Of a stretch of DNA of 64,000 nt, positions 42,487-53,150 are shown piece after piece. The notes beneath the pieces were generated by a model. It was not told where the DNA came from. It ran no database searches and saw only the letters and a list, made by a program, of their open reading frames with translations. Both the position numbers and the translations under genes were made by a program. Where the stretch lies: assembly GCA_021234155.1 (NCBI GenBank), contig JAJEKV010000030.1:17104003-17168002 (forward strand), read 5' to 3'. The first letter of the stretch is position 1, and each line of letters opens with the position of its first letter. Source of the DNA: Isoetes taiwanensis (taxonomy: Eukaryota; Streptophyta; Lycopodiopsida; Isoetales; Isoetaceae).

Positions 42487-42556
42487 TTGGGGGGATTCGA
42501 ACCATGATCCTCCACCCCTCAAACCCCCCATTCTAACCACTAGACCAAGCATTAAT
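42487..42556 (-). mobile_element. tRNA-like SINE head (or tRNA pseudogene)
   Basis: On the minus strand an A-box-like TGGTCTAGTGGTTAGAATGG is followed about 35 nt later by a perfect B box, GGTTCGAATCC. These are RNA polymerase III promoter elements. A closed tRNA cloverleaf with paired acceptor stem is not evident, so a SINE head is the better reading. Confidence 0.6.
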
Positions 42557-42639
42557 TCTACGAAAAATTTATGTTTCAAATATACTTAAGGGTAATGTTC
42601 TAATTAAGATAAAATAGACTATAATATTCTAGGATGTTT

Positions 42640-42832
42640 TGAAACTTTCAGTTCTAGAATGTAAGGGAATCCAGAAGAATTAAAGGGAATATAAGGAAAT
42701 CGCATAAGTTGTAAGAGAATCTAGGAAAATATACAAGTCTAACGGAATCTCTTAAAATCTAATTGAATCTAAGGGAATCTTCATAATATCTAAGGGAATG
42801 TAAGAAAATCTTGATGAAATCTTAGAGTTTTT
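42640..42832. repeat. GATTC satellite in inverse orientation
   Basis: On the plus strand the units read as AAGGGAATCT and TAAGGGAATC, the reverse complement of the GATTCCC-type satellite elsewhere. Confidence 0.8.
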
Positions 42833-43218
42833 TTAAGATTTTGCAAAACGCGACAATAGAATGTTCTAAAATGTTTCATAATAAAGGTGTACAATATAAA
42901 TCTTGAAAAAAAAAATATTCTAGATGCTCAAGGCAATCGCTTTAGTCTAAAAATAGAAAATGTTTTAAAACTGTTGCACAGATCCAAAATAGATTATTTT
43001 AGAAGGTTTTAAATGCTCGTGGGTTTTAAGATTTTGCAAAGAGCGACAATAGAATGTTCTAAAATGTTTCATAATAAAGGTGTACAATATAAATCTTGAA
43101 AAAAAAATATTCTAGATGCTCAAGGTAAGCGCCTTAGTCTAAAAATAGAAAATGTTTAAAAAATGTTGCACAGATCCAACATAGATCATTTTAGAAGGTT
43201 TTAAATGCTCATGGGTAA
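42833..43218. repeat. Tandem duplication, unit about 194 bp
   Basis: Two copies run from TTTTAAGATTTTGCAAA through AATAGAATGTTCTAAAATG and GATGCTCAAGG to GGTTTTAAATGCTC.TGGGT. They are about 95 percent alike by eye. Confidence 0.9.
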
Positions 43219-43326
43219 GCACCTCAATCAAAATAGAAAATTCTAAGAGAATCTAGGAGAAGCTATAGGGCCTTACATCATAAGAACATGCTAAAACTGG
43301 AACAATGCAACGTAGGACGTATTAAT

Positions 43327-43510
43327 TTTCTTGTATATATACAAGTCTTTGTACTATGTAGGGCCTGTACGAGTTAGGGACTGTACAAATCCAACTAGAA
43401 GCCAAATACAGAGATATATCTCTTAGATTCTACTGGATTCTCAAAGATTCTCTTGAGATTTCCATAAATTCCTTAAAAGCACAATTTCATTATAATGGGA
43501 AATTTTTTAG
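43327..43510. mobile_element. Short element with a GATTC-satellite core and conserved caps
   Basis: It opens TTCTTGTATATATACAAGTC and TTGTACTATG, has a few GATTC units, and closes CCTTAAAAGCACAATTTCAT. The opening matches the left flank of satellite block 1 (about 28300). The closing motif recurs inverted at 55042-55072 and 57212-57242, where it caps other satellite blocks. Conserved caps on both sides suggest a defined element family, not free satellite. Confidence 0.5.
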
Positions 43511-43539
43511 TAAACTGGAATTTTTTTATTATGGGGGTT

Positions 43540-43685
43540 GTATAGACCTTATGCAGGGGTTGTATACACGTGTACAGTACCCTGTATCATAGACCTTATG
43601 CAGGGGTTGTATACACGTGTACAGTACCCTGTATCATAGACCTTATGCAGGGGTTGTATACACGTGCAGTACCCGTTTATCATAC
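43540..43685. repeat. Minisatellite, three copies of about 48 bp
   Basis: The unit is ATAGACCTTATGCAGGGGTT followed by GTATACACGTGTACAGTACC and CTGTATC. The third copy has a small deletion. It contains the palindromic core GTATACACGTGTAC. Confidence 0.9.
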
Positions 43686-43796
43686 ATACATGAATATTTA
43701 GAGAACATAATAACACGGTATCATATACCAACTTCCAAACACAATAGAGACCGAAGTATGAACTATGTATGTCCCTAGTAACCTTCCCCCAGGTTC

Positions 43797-44388
43797 CTAA
43801 CCCCTTCCCCTTCCCCTTTCCCTTGGCCTGCGAGGTCTAACCCACGCATCTGGGTTAGGAGTCAAGAGCTCACGCTCCTCCCAGCCTGATTCTTCCCACC
43901 ATATGGGGTACCTAGTCATTAGAAAAAGTAATTCCACAGGATGATACTCATGGAAGAAGAGCGGACCCAACTCCACAAAACCGTTGTAAACGTTGTAGTA
44001 CACCCTAATAAGGCCATACATCTGTCCCTTACAAATTTCATGAATGAACTCTGATATGTATGCATCCAGAGAGTGTTGCTAAATATCCAGCATGAAGAAG
44101 AGGCCTCAATTGCTGTAGCATCTCGCCCAGATAAGGAGGGGGTTCAAGCATTCCCCTCATTGCAAGTCTCCTATAACATTCAGATGGATTAATTTCCATC
44201 AGTGGCTCATGACCACAATCAAATCGCTCGAGAATGAAGTTGATCAACTCCATTGTGAGCTCCTTGGTGGGGCGTGGCAACCTCCACTCCAAGAAATGGT
44301 CCCATAGCTCATCCATTCCAGGCCACCTGAGAATGCCCGGGGCATGCTTGCAGCCCTCGGAGTAGCCCAGGGGGAGGATTGGGTCCAA
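43797..44388 (-). CDS. Hypothetical protein fragments, unrecognised
   Basis: Two minus-strand frames look coding. One, 44388-44038, reads PGMDELWDHFLEWRLPRP, ELTMELINFILERFDCGHEP and ECYRRLAMRGMLEPPPYLGE. The other, 44021-43797, reads MYGLIRVYYNVYNGFVELGP, FFHEYHPVELLFLMTRYPIW and a basic tail. Hydrophobic-polar periodicity and aromatic content are protein-like. They are separated by a stop and frame change, so this is either two exons or one broken gene. I do not recognise the family. The upstream side runs into a minisatellite. Confidence 0.4.
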
Positions 44389-44393
44389 TCATT

Positions 44394-44845
44394 TGCAAAA
44401 GCAAGCAAGGATCACCGACGCGAGCAAGGAACACGGAGCAGCAAGTAGCAAGTTCAAGAGCAAGCAACAAGATCAAGTAGCCGGGAGCACGGAATGAAGT
44501 AGCAAGGAACAAGGATCAAGATCAAGTAGCAAGATGCAATGAACAAGGAAGATCAAGTAGCAAGAAGATCAAGGAACAAGGAAGATCAAGGAGCAAGAAG
44601 CAAGGATCAAGATCAAGTAGCAAGGAACAAGATCAAGTAGCAAGATCAAGAGCAAGGAACAAGATCAAGTAGCAAGGAGCACGGGAATGAAGTAGCAAGG
44701 AACAAGGATCAAGATCAAGTAGCAAGAAGCAATGAACAAGGAAGATCAAGTAGCAAGAAGATCAAGGAACAAGGAAGATCAAGTAGCAAGATCAAGGAAC
44801 AAGGAAGATGAAGGAGCAAGAAGCAAGGATGAAAAGTGAGAAGTG
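44394..44845. repeat. AAGGAACAAGATCAAGTAGC minisatellite
   Basis: About 450 bp of a purine-rich repeat built from AAGATCAAGTAGCAAG, GGAACAAGG and GGAGCAAG, in higher-order units of about 60-130 bp (for example 44470-44560 recurs at 44690-44770). It is not coding. Confidence 0.9.
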
Positions 44846-44876
44846 AAAACAAGGTAAAAGAATTTATAGCTACGAA

Positions 44877-44990
44877 TCCAATAATGTTGAAGTATAATAC
44901 CAATAATGTTGAAGTATAATACCAATAATGCCGACGATAATACCAATAATGCTCACGATAATACCAATAATCAAGTATTATACCAATAAT
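44877..44990. repeat. CCAATAATG repeats
   Basis: Six copies of a 20-28 bp unit containing ACCAATAATG and GATAATA or GTATAATA. They lie directly upstream of a TATA box. Confidence 0.8.
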
Positions 44991-44998
44991 TCTACAAC

Positions 44999-45008
44999 GA
45001 CTATAAAA
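44999..45008 (+). promoter_or_regulatory. TATA box
   Basis: ACTATAAAAG lies about 40 bp before the ATG of the small ORF at 45040, a suitable distance for a short leader, and downstream of CCAAT repeats. Confidence 0.5.
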
Positions 45009-45039
45009 GCGGCTCCATTCGTAAAGTCATTCATCTCCC

Positions 45040-45243
45040 ATGGCTTATAATATTTATGAAGATCGGTTTGATACCATTCTTTGCTCCATGAGCTACAATG
45101 ATATTAATCACTGCATACATAAAGGTGTTAAGCCGATCCTTACTTACAATCCAAAGCGAGTAAGGTCGTGGAGTGTGATTGCCCGGCCTTTACTGTGTTG
45201 TGATCCATCTTCTTTGGGTTCCCGAGCCATGCCTACGAAATAA
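45040..45243 (+). CDS. Small hypothetical protein (67 aa)
   Basis: The ORF starts at an ATG in good context (TCTCCCATGGC), about 40 bp after a TATA box. It encodes a soluble, mixed-composition peptide (MAYNIYEDRFDTILCSMSYN, GVKPILTYNPKRVRSW), not a low-complexity one. No domain is recognised. It may be a real short gene, the first exon of a longer one, or chance. Confidence 0.3.
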   Translation: MAYNIYEDRFDTILCSMSYNDINHCIHKGVKPILTYNPKRVRSWSVIARPLLCCDPSSLGSRAMPTK

Positions 45244-45534
45244 TCACGATCACAATAGCAGGGATTGATGATGAGTGAATCATCGACTCTATAATGCCAT
45301 CAATAATATGTGCATCTAAATTATATGTATGCCATCAATAATGTGTGCATCAGATGTAATGATGTGTATTAAACACCTATTATAAAAGATGTAAGGATGT
45401 TAGTATAAGCATAATGAAAGCTAATTGATGTATCGACAATGTATTAATTGTCCAAAATGCTTAAGTATTATAGCAAAAGAAATTACATACATAATTATCG
45501 AGAACATGACTGAGATTGAGAGCTTTTAGCTAAT

Positions 45535-48500
45535 GCTATGTCCCCCCACATGTCAACAATGTATTTTGGAATCACAGCAGTCTTCTGTCTTTTTGCCATT
45601 TGCATCCCATGCATAATGTATGGCATCTAACTTCTCATACCTTGATGGATCTGATGGATTGGGTCGCCAACGTTTAGTTAAGCAACCTGTATAGTCACGA
45701 CCAACAGGCATCCACCATGATACATAAATGTGGCCATAATTGGTAGACTCGGATCTAGGATGGCATCTTCTTCAGTAAAAGCCCAACCACGTTGGAGTTT
45801 CATCGTCTCAGTCGGGACTAAAACGAACATACCTTTAAGTAACATGTGCATGAGGATCGAACTCATCCATAGGCAACACCGGCCCATCCGGCTGCCCACA
45901 ATACGTAGGCAAAGGTCTTACAAGCACGGCGGCTTCATCGACCTCGAGTAAATGCGGCTTGTAGAGGTTCTTGCCTTGTGCACGCAACCAAAAGTTATCA
46001 TTTTGAGGTCGCCCCGAGATACATCTTCCAAACACAAAAGAATCTCGTTCCAAGAATCCATAGTCGCTTTGTCTTGTCGCGTGCAAACACACTATCTTCT
46101 TGATTTTTGCGAAGGAATTCCATAATGCTATGTACTTGCGATCCGCCTCATGCGCCGGGCCAGGGGAGATCTTTCAATGTCTTCCTTGGAGGGATATTTT
46201 AGGCACCCCTCTTGGTAACGTTGGCTCACCATTTTCATCCTCCTTCCACATTCTTATTCCATTTTATGGAATCCACTCTTTATGGGTTGGCCGCATCTTA
46301 TATTGCATAATTGGCCATTTCCCATCCATTTTAAATCGGAATAGCAATGGGTCGGTATGGCATGTTAGACGTTGGCCCTTATCAGGGATATATCCCTTGA
46401 CAAAGCCTTTCCAATCTGGAACTTCATCCACAAAATATGGAATAGGAGACTTTGCATTGCACTTGCTAAACAAGTAAAGCAACTCAGGCAAAGTTAGAGC
46501 ATCCGATGAACTCATTAACGTCCGAAAAGTTCCCAAACAATGCATCAATATCGCCATGAGTGTGCCCAACCATCATGAAGCCAACCTGAATCTCATCGAA
46601 TACCTTAAGCCATGTCAAATAAGAGAGGTAGGAGAACACATATCTATTTTTATTTTGACCCGATGCATTATCCAACTGTAAGTAGAGATTTCGAGGAAGA
46701 GGATTGAAGCCTTCTAAGTTGGCACTAGAAGATGAAGGCATCTTCTCTTGTGTCTCTGCTAGCTTATCTTTGCAGTGGTCGAGTATCTTTTAGGGCTTGC
46801 ATCAATTTGCAATCAGTAGTTACGCTTCCACACAAATCACCGCGACTTGTCTTCTTCCCAAGAACTCAAGATAGTGTAGGATCCTAGAAAGTGATCCAAC
46901 ATGAAAGTTTGAGTCATCCTTCCAAAGATCAAGAGAAAATGGCCATAAGCCCGTCCACCATGACCATGTGTCAATGCTCTGTCAAAGTTTGCTCTTCAAG
47001 CGATCTCCTCTCCAAGCAGACTTTGCGAGATGGTGACTTCTTGGTGTGAGTGTTTTGACCTGATCCATCTTATCATGTATTATGCAAAGGTGACTTTCTG
47101 GCGAACGATGTGATAATGCACGCCAATGCCAATATTGACTCCTACAGGACGTTGTTCCAACATATGTGCCCGTAGTTGAATTGAAAGGTTCGCCTCTCCC
47201 TTGTATCTTTTGTTCTTTCCAATTTACGCTTGATGACTACACATATGTTACACTTGGAGAATGCTGTATTTTTGGCTATCTTTGACGTCCCTGAAACTCT
47301 TTCTTCCAAATATTGTAAAAAGAGGGCAAGGTTACACTCTTTCCCCACAATTCTTCCACCACAAATACCCGCCTCCTTATGTATGCTCTTCTTATTAAGG
47401 ATGGAAGGAAGTTTGCGAACATTCTCCCTTATATCATCCTTTCCTTTTTTGCTTCTATGTGGAATGCTCTCTGCATTCTCACTAATGAAGGTATCAAGCA
47501 CACTTTTTGTAGCTAATGTCACAGATCTAGGCTTCTTAGAGCCTGTATTACCATGCTCCGCCCGTTTTCCACCTAACTCGAACCTCTTCCTCCAACTATA
47601 AAACGTAGACTGAGCAACTCCTAAAGCCCGCAGCCCATGCAATGTGACACTCCACTCCGAGAGACCACTACTTTTAAGCCTCCGTGCCCTGTATAAGTTA
47701 CACTCAACACATCAAAAACAAGCGTAATCCTGGCACTGCTTGATTGAGAATAAAATTCTTTTCTTAAGGCACATACTTGCTCTTGGCTCAGGTTTTTGAC
47801 ACATTCGTCCTTGCAGCATGTTGATTTTAGAGCACTCTTGATTGCCTTGGAAGCGCACATCCTCTCCTCCTTGCTATCCCCCTTTGGTTCCCTCCTGACC
47901 CTCTTCATATATGTATATTTCCTTTTCCTCTTGAATTGCTTCTCAACATCAGCTTCCAAGCACTCAACTTCTAAGTCATCCTGTTCGAGAGCAGCTCGAG
48001 CTTGTAAATGTTGTGAAACTGTCCTACCATCATGAAGCAAAACAACATTGGTCTCCCAGGTTACTAGACTGTTAGCTATAGGCCTCTCAGCACAAGCATG
48101 ACATGACCTGATATTTTGGTTTCCCGTTGGATCTATTATGTTACCCACTGAAAGCCCGACCTTTGATACACCCAAGAACTCATCGTCTATACCATCCTGA
48201 GGATCACTAAAGACTATATTCGCCTCCGAATATTTAGATCCAATGCAGGAGTGAAGAATGTAGCATGGCAAACCTAGTAGATCTGTTCTGGAGTAGTAGA
48301 CTATCTCATCTTCAGGCTTAAACAACCTGAGACCAAGACGGGCAGCTAGATTCTCATGACCTCCAATCTCCTCTACTATCTCGTCTTCTTCATTTGTTGC
48401 TGTGTTGCTTGGTTCACCACAGTGAGCATTGAAACTGATGTCCGGCGGGCTACTGACAGATGGTGGACTACTAGATGAATCCTCTTCTGAAGAGGGCAAA

Positions 48501-48790
48501 TTGAGGGATCTCGAAGACGTATCTTCACTTGAGGGGCACTCATTTTGTTTTACATCCCTCTTAGGCCACTGAATGAATGTGCCTACTGCTTCACCAATGT
48601 TATCTGCCCCCCGCAGGGGATTGGAAGCTCGGTCGATGGGATCACGGACTCCGTGACCTCAATAGCTACATTTGAAGGATCTATTTCCTTCCCATGAAGA
48701 GTGGTTCTATTCAAAATATGTCCCCTGGCAACAATTGTCCTTCCGACGAATAGGTTGTACAGGGGAAAATTGAACCTGTTTCAATCAAGC
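45535..48790 (-). pseudogene. Second decayed transposase-like gene (LDN..GQNKN / GHTHGDID type)
   Basis: Reading down from 48790: NLYNLFVGRTIVARG, IPSTELPIPCGG and, after a shift in a G6 run near 48615, NIGEAVGTFIQWPKRDV. This resembles a domain found next to plant CACTA-type transposases (DUF8039-like, from memory). An acidic Ser-rich linker and a basic region (KRKRKYTYMKRVRREP) follow. Then comes a helix-turn-helix-like segment (LRALGVAQSTFYSWRKRFEL, 47600) reached by a frameshift near 47660. The C-terminal part has FSKCNICVVIKRKLE, LYLQLDNASGQNKNRYVFSY and VGFMMVGHTHGDIDALFGNF (46741-46490). The last motifs, with conserved Asp and His-x-His-x-Asp, fit an RNase-H-fold domain of the DUF7869 kind. 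Tail pieces lie at 46092-45678. At least four frame breaks are present. Confidence 0.6.
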
Positions 48791-48894
48791 AAGGCGATAC
48801 TTTTCAGAACGTATGAAATAGAGGAAAAATAAGCAAAAAATAAGCGAAAATGGCGCTATTTAGTACAAAAGTATAAATTTTGGTCTAAATTTGG

Positions 48895-49200
48895 AGCTAA
48901 ATGGCGCCATGGCGCCATTTGGTGTAACGGTGAACACTTGGATCAAATGGCGCCATGGCGCCATTTGATCCAAATTCACACCTATGGCTATGGCACATTC
49001 ATAGGTGTGAATTTGGAACAAATGGCACCACGGCGCCATTTGATCCAACACCATTTCGACCAATTGACGCCATGGCGCCATTTGATCGAACACCATTTCG
49101 ACCAAATGGCGCCATGGCTCCATTTGGCACCAAATTAACATTTCAACCGTTCCACCATTTTCAACCGAATGGCGCTATGGCGCCATTAAGACCAACACAT
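48895..49200. repeat. GGCGCC palindrome array, upstream block
   Basis: Six or more copies of the palindrome formed by AAATGGCGCCA and its inverse lie 40-60 bp apart. One is extended to a perfect 36-bp palindrome (48938-48973, half TTGGATCAAATGGCGCCA). Between two copies, 17-bp arms (CCAAATTCACACCTATG and inverse) form a further hairpin. Not coding; the short peptides it could encode repeat MAPWRHL. Confidence 0.9.
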
Positions 49201-49514
49201 CATTTTGGCTTAGCTCCATGACAAAATCTACACGAGGTGCCTATGTTATGCATTCTTGCTCCCATTGCTGTATATGTGTCATTAAGAGCAGGCATGCATA
49301 ACATGGGCACCCCATGCCAACTTTGTAATTGAAACCAAGGCTCTTAGTGTCCTAGCAGCATTAATGTCAGCATTTGAACACGCTATACACATGGCAAAGA
49401 ATATAAATGTAATTCATACCGTAAACAAAGGGACTTACTTGATATTAGATAGATCCATAGTGGTATGTCCTGGAGCAGTAGATAGAACAGGAAAATGAAG
49501 CTGATCCCAGCAGA

Positions 49515-49660
49515 TATATTGGCAGAAGAATGCGCCAAGAAGAAAGCGCCAAGAAAGATTCGAGAAGAAGAAAGCGCCAAGGAGGATTCGCCAAGAAGAA
49601 AGCGCCAAGAAGAAAGCGCCAAGAATCACCGATTTCGTGGAGCGCCAAGAAGAAAGCGCC
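49515..49660. repeat. GCGCCAAGAAGAAA minisatellite
   Basis: About nine copies of (A)GCGCCAAGAAGAA(A). All frames are open on both strands here, giving Lys/Arg-rich or Leu/Ser-rich peptides. I treat these as repeat artefacts. Confidence 0.85.
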
Positions 49661-49959
49661 GACAAAGACGCATGCGCTTTGCAAAGTTTCGCTTAGGCGC
49701 TCGAGAAAAGAAGCGCCTTTTATGCGAGCTGGCAACCGAGACGAACATGCGGATTCGAAAAGCGCCAACCGCGGTAACAAAACGCCAAGGCCGTGGCATG
49801 GTCGATTAAGTGGGAGCACGGCGGCAAAGAGGGAGCTTTAAATGCAAAGTACAATTTTAAAATGGACGATTCAAATTTGGATGTGTGGCGATCAAATTTC
49901 AATATACTGGTGAATTTTGACTTTATGTTAATTAAGGGCGGGGGGAATTTTGAATTTTA

Positions 49960-50110
49960 TGTTCAAATTTGGGCGGGCGGGCGTTAGGGCGGGAAATATT
50001 TGAATTTCAAAATTCAAATTGTGGCGGGCATGGGCGCCTGGACCGCCACGGGCATGGGCGGGCATGGGCGGCTGGGCGGGCATGGGCGCTGAACCGGGCG
50101 GGTACAATGA
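49960..50110. repeat. GGGCGGGCATGGGCG repeats
   Basis: G-rich direct repeats (GGGCGGGCATGGGCGGCTGG and variants) with multiple G3 runs that could form quadruplexes. They lie about 280 bp before the first exon of the ParB/methyltransferase gene. Confidence 0.8.
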
Positions 50111-50214
50111 CGACTGTGGTACGCAAGACGGCCAATAGCAAAGTTTGTTATGCGTGATTGTTTTTCTGAAGCTTCTCATTTGCTTTATTCATTTTCGATT
50201 CCAGCTCCCATCGC

Positions 50215-50275
50215 CTCGACCTTAGCCGCCAGCGCCCAGCGCCTAGTCGCCAGCGCCTAGCGCCCAGCGCCTAAA
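50215..50275. repeat. CGCCAGCGCCCAGCGCCTAG repeats
   Basis: A short tandem array of CAGCGCC(C/T)AG units sits in the probable 5' leader of the downstream gene. Confidence 0.85.
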
Positions 50276-50489
50276 GCAACCCTTTTTCGTCCTTTGTTTT
50301 CAGTGATTTCTGGCGCCATTTCCCCACAGTTCAGCGCCTCAACACTTCTAGACACACACCAGTTTTCGGACCAAATTCAAGGCGCGCGAAATGGAAATGG
50401 ACAATTCTGGAGTTCCTCAAAATGTGGAGACAGCGGCCAGCGCACCTCAAGGGATAGGTATGTCATCTACTTGCATTGTTGTTTGGGCT

Positions 50490-50965
50490 AAATGGCGCCA
50501 CCGCGCTATTTAGATGCCTGGTAACCACTTTAGGGTCTCATAGTTCACAAATGGCGCCATGGCGCCATTTGGATGCCTGAGTGCACTTTAGGAGTCTTAG
50601 CTTACTTTAGGATGCCTGGTAGCTTACTCTAGGGTCTTGTTGCTAACAAATGGCGCCATGGCGCCATTTGATGTCTAGTAGGTTACCATAGGGCCTTGTT
50701 GTTGGCAAATGGCGCCATGGCGCCATTTGATGTCCATTAGCTTACCATAGGGCCTTGTTGTTGGCAAATGGCGCCATGGCGCCATTTGATGTCTATTAGC
50801 TTACCACAGGGCCTTGTTGTTGGCAAATGGCGCCATGGCGCCATTTCATGTCTATTAGCTTACCATAGGGCCTTGTTGTTGGCAAATGGCGCCATGGCCA
50901 TTTTCATGTCTATTAGCTTACCATAGGGCCTTGTTGTTGGCAAATGGCCCATGGCGCCATTTTAT
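50490..50965. repeat. GGCGCC palindrome tandem array in intron 1
   Basis: Seven to eight copies of a unit of about 60 bp (TAGCTTACCATAGGGCCTTG, TTGTTGGC, then the AAATGGCGCCA palindrome). Early copies are diverged and late copies nearly identical, as expected of unequal exchange or slippage. Because exon 1 and exon 2 join in phase around it, the array lies inside an intron (50458-51253). Confidence 0.9.
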
Positions 50966-53039
50966 CTCGTCGATCTAACACTAATGGAGTCATTAGCATA
51001 TGTATTCTCCTACAAATCGCGGGTTCCTCGACCCGGTCGAGCCACTCTCCTTCCAACCATCTTCCGAATATTTGGAAGGGGCGGGCTTTTCGGGCCGGGT
51101 CGAGGCCTCTGCGACCAAACGCATGGAAATGCATTCGAACTGCCTCCACTTGCACTGGACTCAAATACAAATGGCGCCACGGCGCCATTTGCCTACCACA
51201 ACTGATTGTCTGCCTGCTTGTTAGTACCATTTACTGATGCCCCTTTGTTGCAGCTATGTTACGTGCGGAAACACAATTTCAATCCGACCAGACTCTCATC
51301 ATGCGTGAGGCAGTGCTGGTGCATGGAAGTAATCTTGGGTGAGCCCCTCTACCGCTACAAAGCTCGAAGGAGATCGGCAGAAGAGAGCTCTCGCCGCTTA
51401 TAAGGGAGACAGATACGTAAACAAAATTGGAATTTACCAGCCAGGTATCTTGGTCCACATGAAGATGGTTGCCAAGAGCTGTCCATGAGGATTGATCCCG
51501 TGGTCCGTGGAGGATACTTTGCGCCAGAGAATAATTGTCTACTATGTGGACCGGAAGTTTTATGATCCCATCAGAATGTCTCGCTAGCATTGCAAATGTA
51601 GCCGGTTCGGGCGAAGAAGCAAGGTCATACCGCCGTCAGTGCAACAACAAATTTGAAGAAGCTGACATCAAAGGCCCACAAGAAATCTTGAGGGGCTTTA
51701 TGATTCTTCGCAATCGGATGAACGAGTCGAAAAACTCACCTTCATTCGTTGTCAAGGCAATAGCCCAGCAGAAGCTACCCGCCATTGTGGACACGGCCTG
51801 GCTAAAAACAGTTAGCAAGAAGAAGACAAGACAACCTAAGGAGACACCTGCAGCCGACAAAGACTCCTCATCTTCTACTGAGGATGTTGTCCAGGAAACG
51901 GAGGAAGGAAAGGCGGCGGGCAAGAGGAAAGTTATGAGAAAGGATCACAAAGATCCAGATAAGGAAAAGAAGGAAAAGAAGCAAGCGAAGGAAAAGGAAC
52001 AGAAGGAAGAGAAGGAAAAGGAAGAGAAGGAAGAGAAAGAAAAGAGGGAAAAGAAGGAAAAGAAAAGGGAAAGGAAAGAAAGGGATAGGGAAGGCAAGGG
52101 GCAGAAGGAAGGAAAGGCGAGACAGGAAAAGGATGGAAAGGAAGTGGAGACAGAGGAAACGGATGGGAAAAAGAAGAAGAAGCACAGGCCGGAGACCTCT
52201 GAGAAGGAGAGGACACCTAAAAAACAAAGGAGAGCGACTCGGACTCCAAGTCCTGCTGGAAGTCCTAGAAGTGGTGGCGAACCTCCGAGCCCAAGGCATA
52301 GCGAGGATCCTGCGGACACACCGGCCAAAAGGGTCCCCATTAAGAAGCCAGAGCCAAAGAAGCTCACATTAAGAATCGCCAAAGACTTGCTCGAGGTGCC
52401 TGCAAATCTTCGTGGAAAGGTCAAGAGGAAAAAGACGGCGAGAATACACCGCAAAAAATTTACGATCACCGCAGATCCGTTTCCTCCGGGTGTCACATTC
52501 ATAAAAAAAATAGACGTGTTCAAACTATATCAAGGGCCAAAGAAATCGACATCTAGACCAAGGAATATGGAGCACGCCAAAACGTTAGTGGAGTCCTTTC
52601 GAGAGAGACCCACATCCGGTGTTCACTCCCGCCGATGTGATTCCATTCAATCCCCTCACAAACAAACCGGTCCATTGGAAAACCGAGGATGACCTCATGG
52701 GGATGCACTATTATATAGTGAATGGCAATCATTCGATTATGGTCTTTCTCACTTTGTATGTAGAAGACTCGACAAAGAAAGTCCCAAGAACAAATGTCAA
52801 AGATTTATCTTCAACGGAATTGCCGAGTGTTATCCGCACGATCAATCGAATCGAATGCCTGCAGCTCTCGGTTGTGAAGTCAATGATATCAACTGCGAAG
52901 ACTATTTTCAAAGAGCCCTTCATTGATAACATAACCCACCAAGGCAACAATATGCTCTATCGCGGGAAGCCCGATCCATCGGGGCCGGCAGGCATCCGCC
53001 GTCGAAACCATACAAGGTACATAATCGTAATTGTTGGCA

Positions 53040-53150
53040 AGGTTAGCAAATGGCGCCATGGCTTTCATTTAGTGAGGAAATGGCGCCATTTCCTCACTAA
53101 ATGGCGCCGTGGCGCCATTTCTTCTCTAAATGGTGCCGCGGCGCCATTTG
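53040..53150. repeat. GGCGCC palindromes in the second large intron
   Basis: Four copies of the same palindrome (ATGGCGCC...GGCGCCAT), some with CGTGG or CGCGG centres. One is embedded in a larger inverted repeat (TTTAGTGAGGAAATGGCGCC and its inverse TTTCCTCACTAAA). They lie between the donor ACAAG/GTACAT and the acceptor TTTCCAG. Confidence 0.85.

Noticed and set aside
42487-42556. Functional tRNA gene
   Set aside because: Pol III boxes are present, but I could not pair an acceptor stem or place a proper anticodon arm.
47230-47601. Plus-strand 123-codon frame
   Set aside because: Antisense of the helix-turn-helix part of the minus-strand transposase-like gene.
48860-49221. Frames repeating MAPWRHL and MAPFD on both strands
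   Set aside because: Translation of the GGCGCC palindrome array; no gene.
51868-52523. Minus-strand Leu/Phe/Ser-rich frames
   Set aside because: Antisense of the Lys/Glu-rich coil of the plus-strand gene; the plus frame has the coherent protein.
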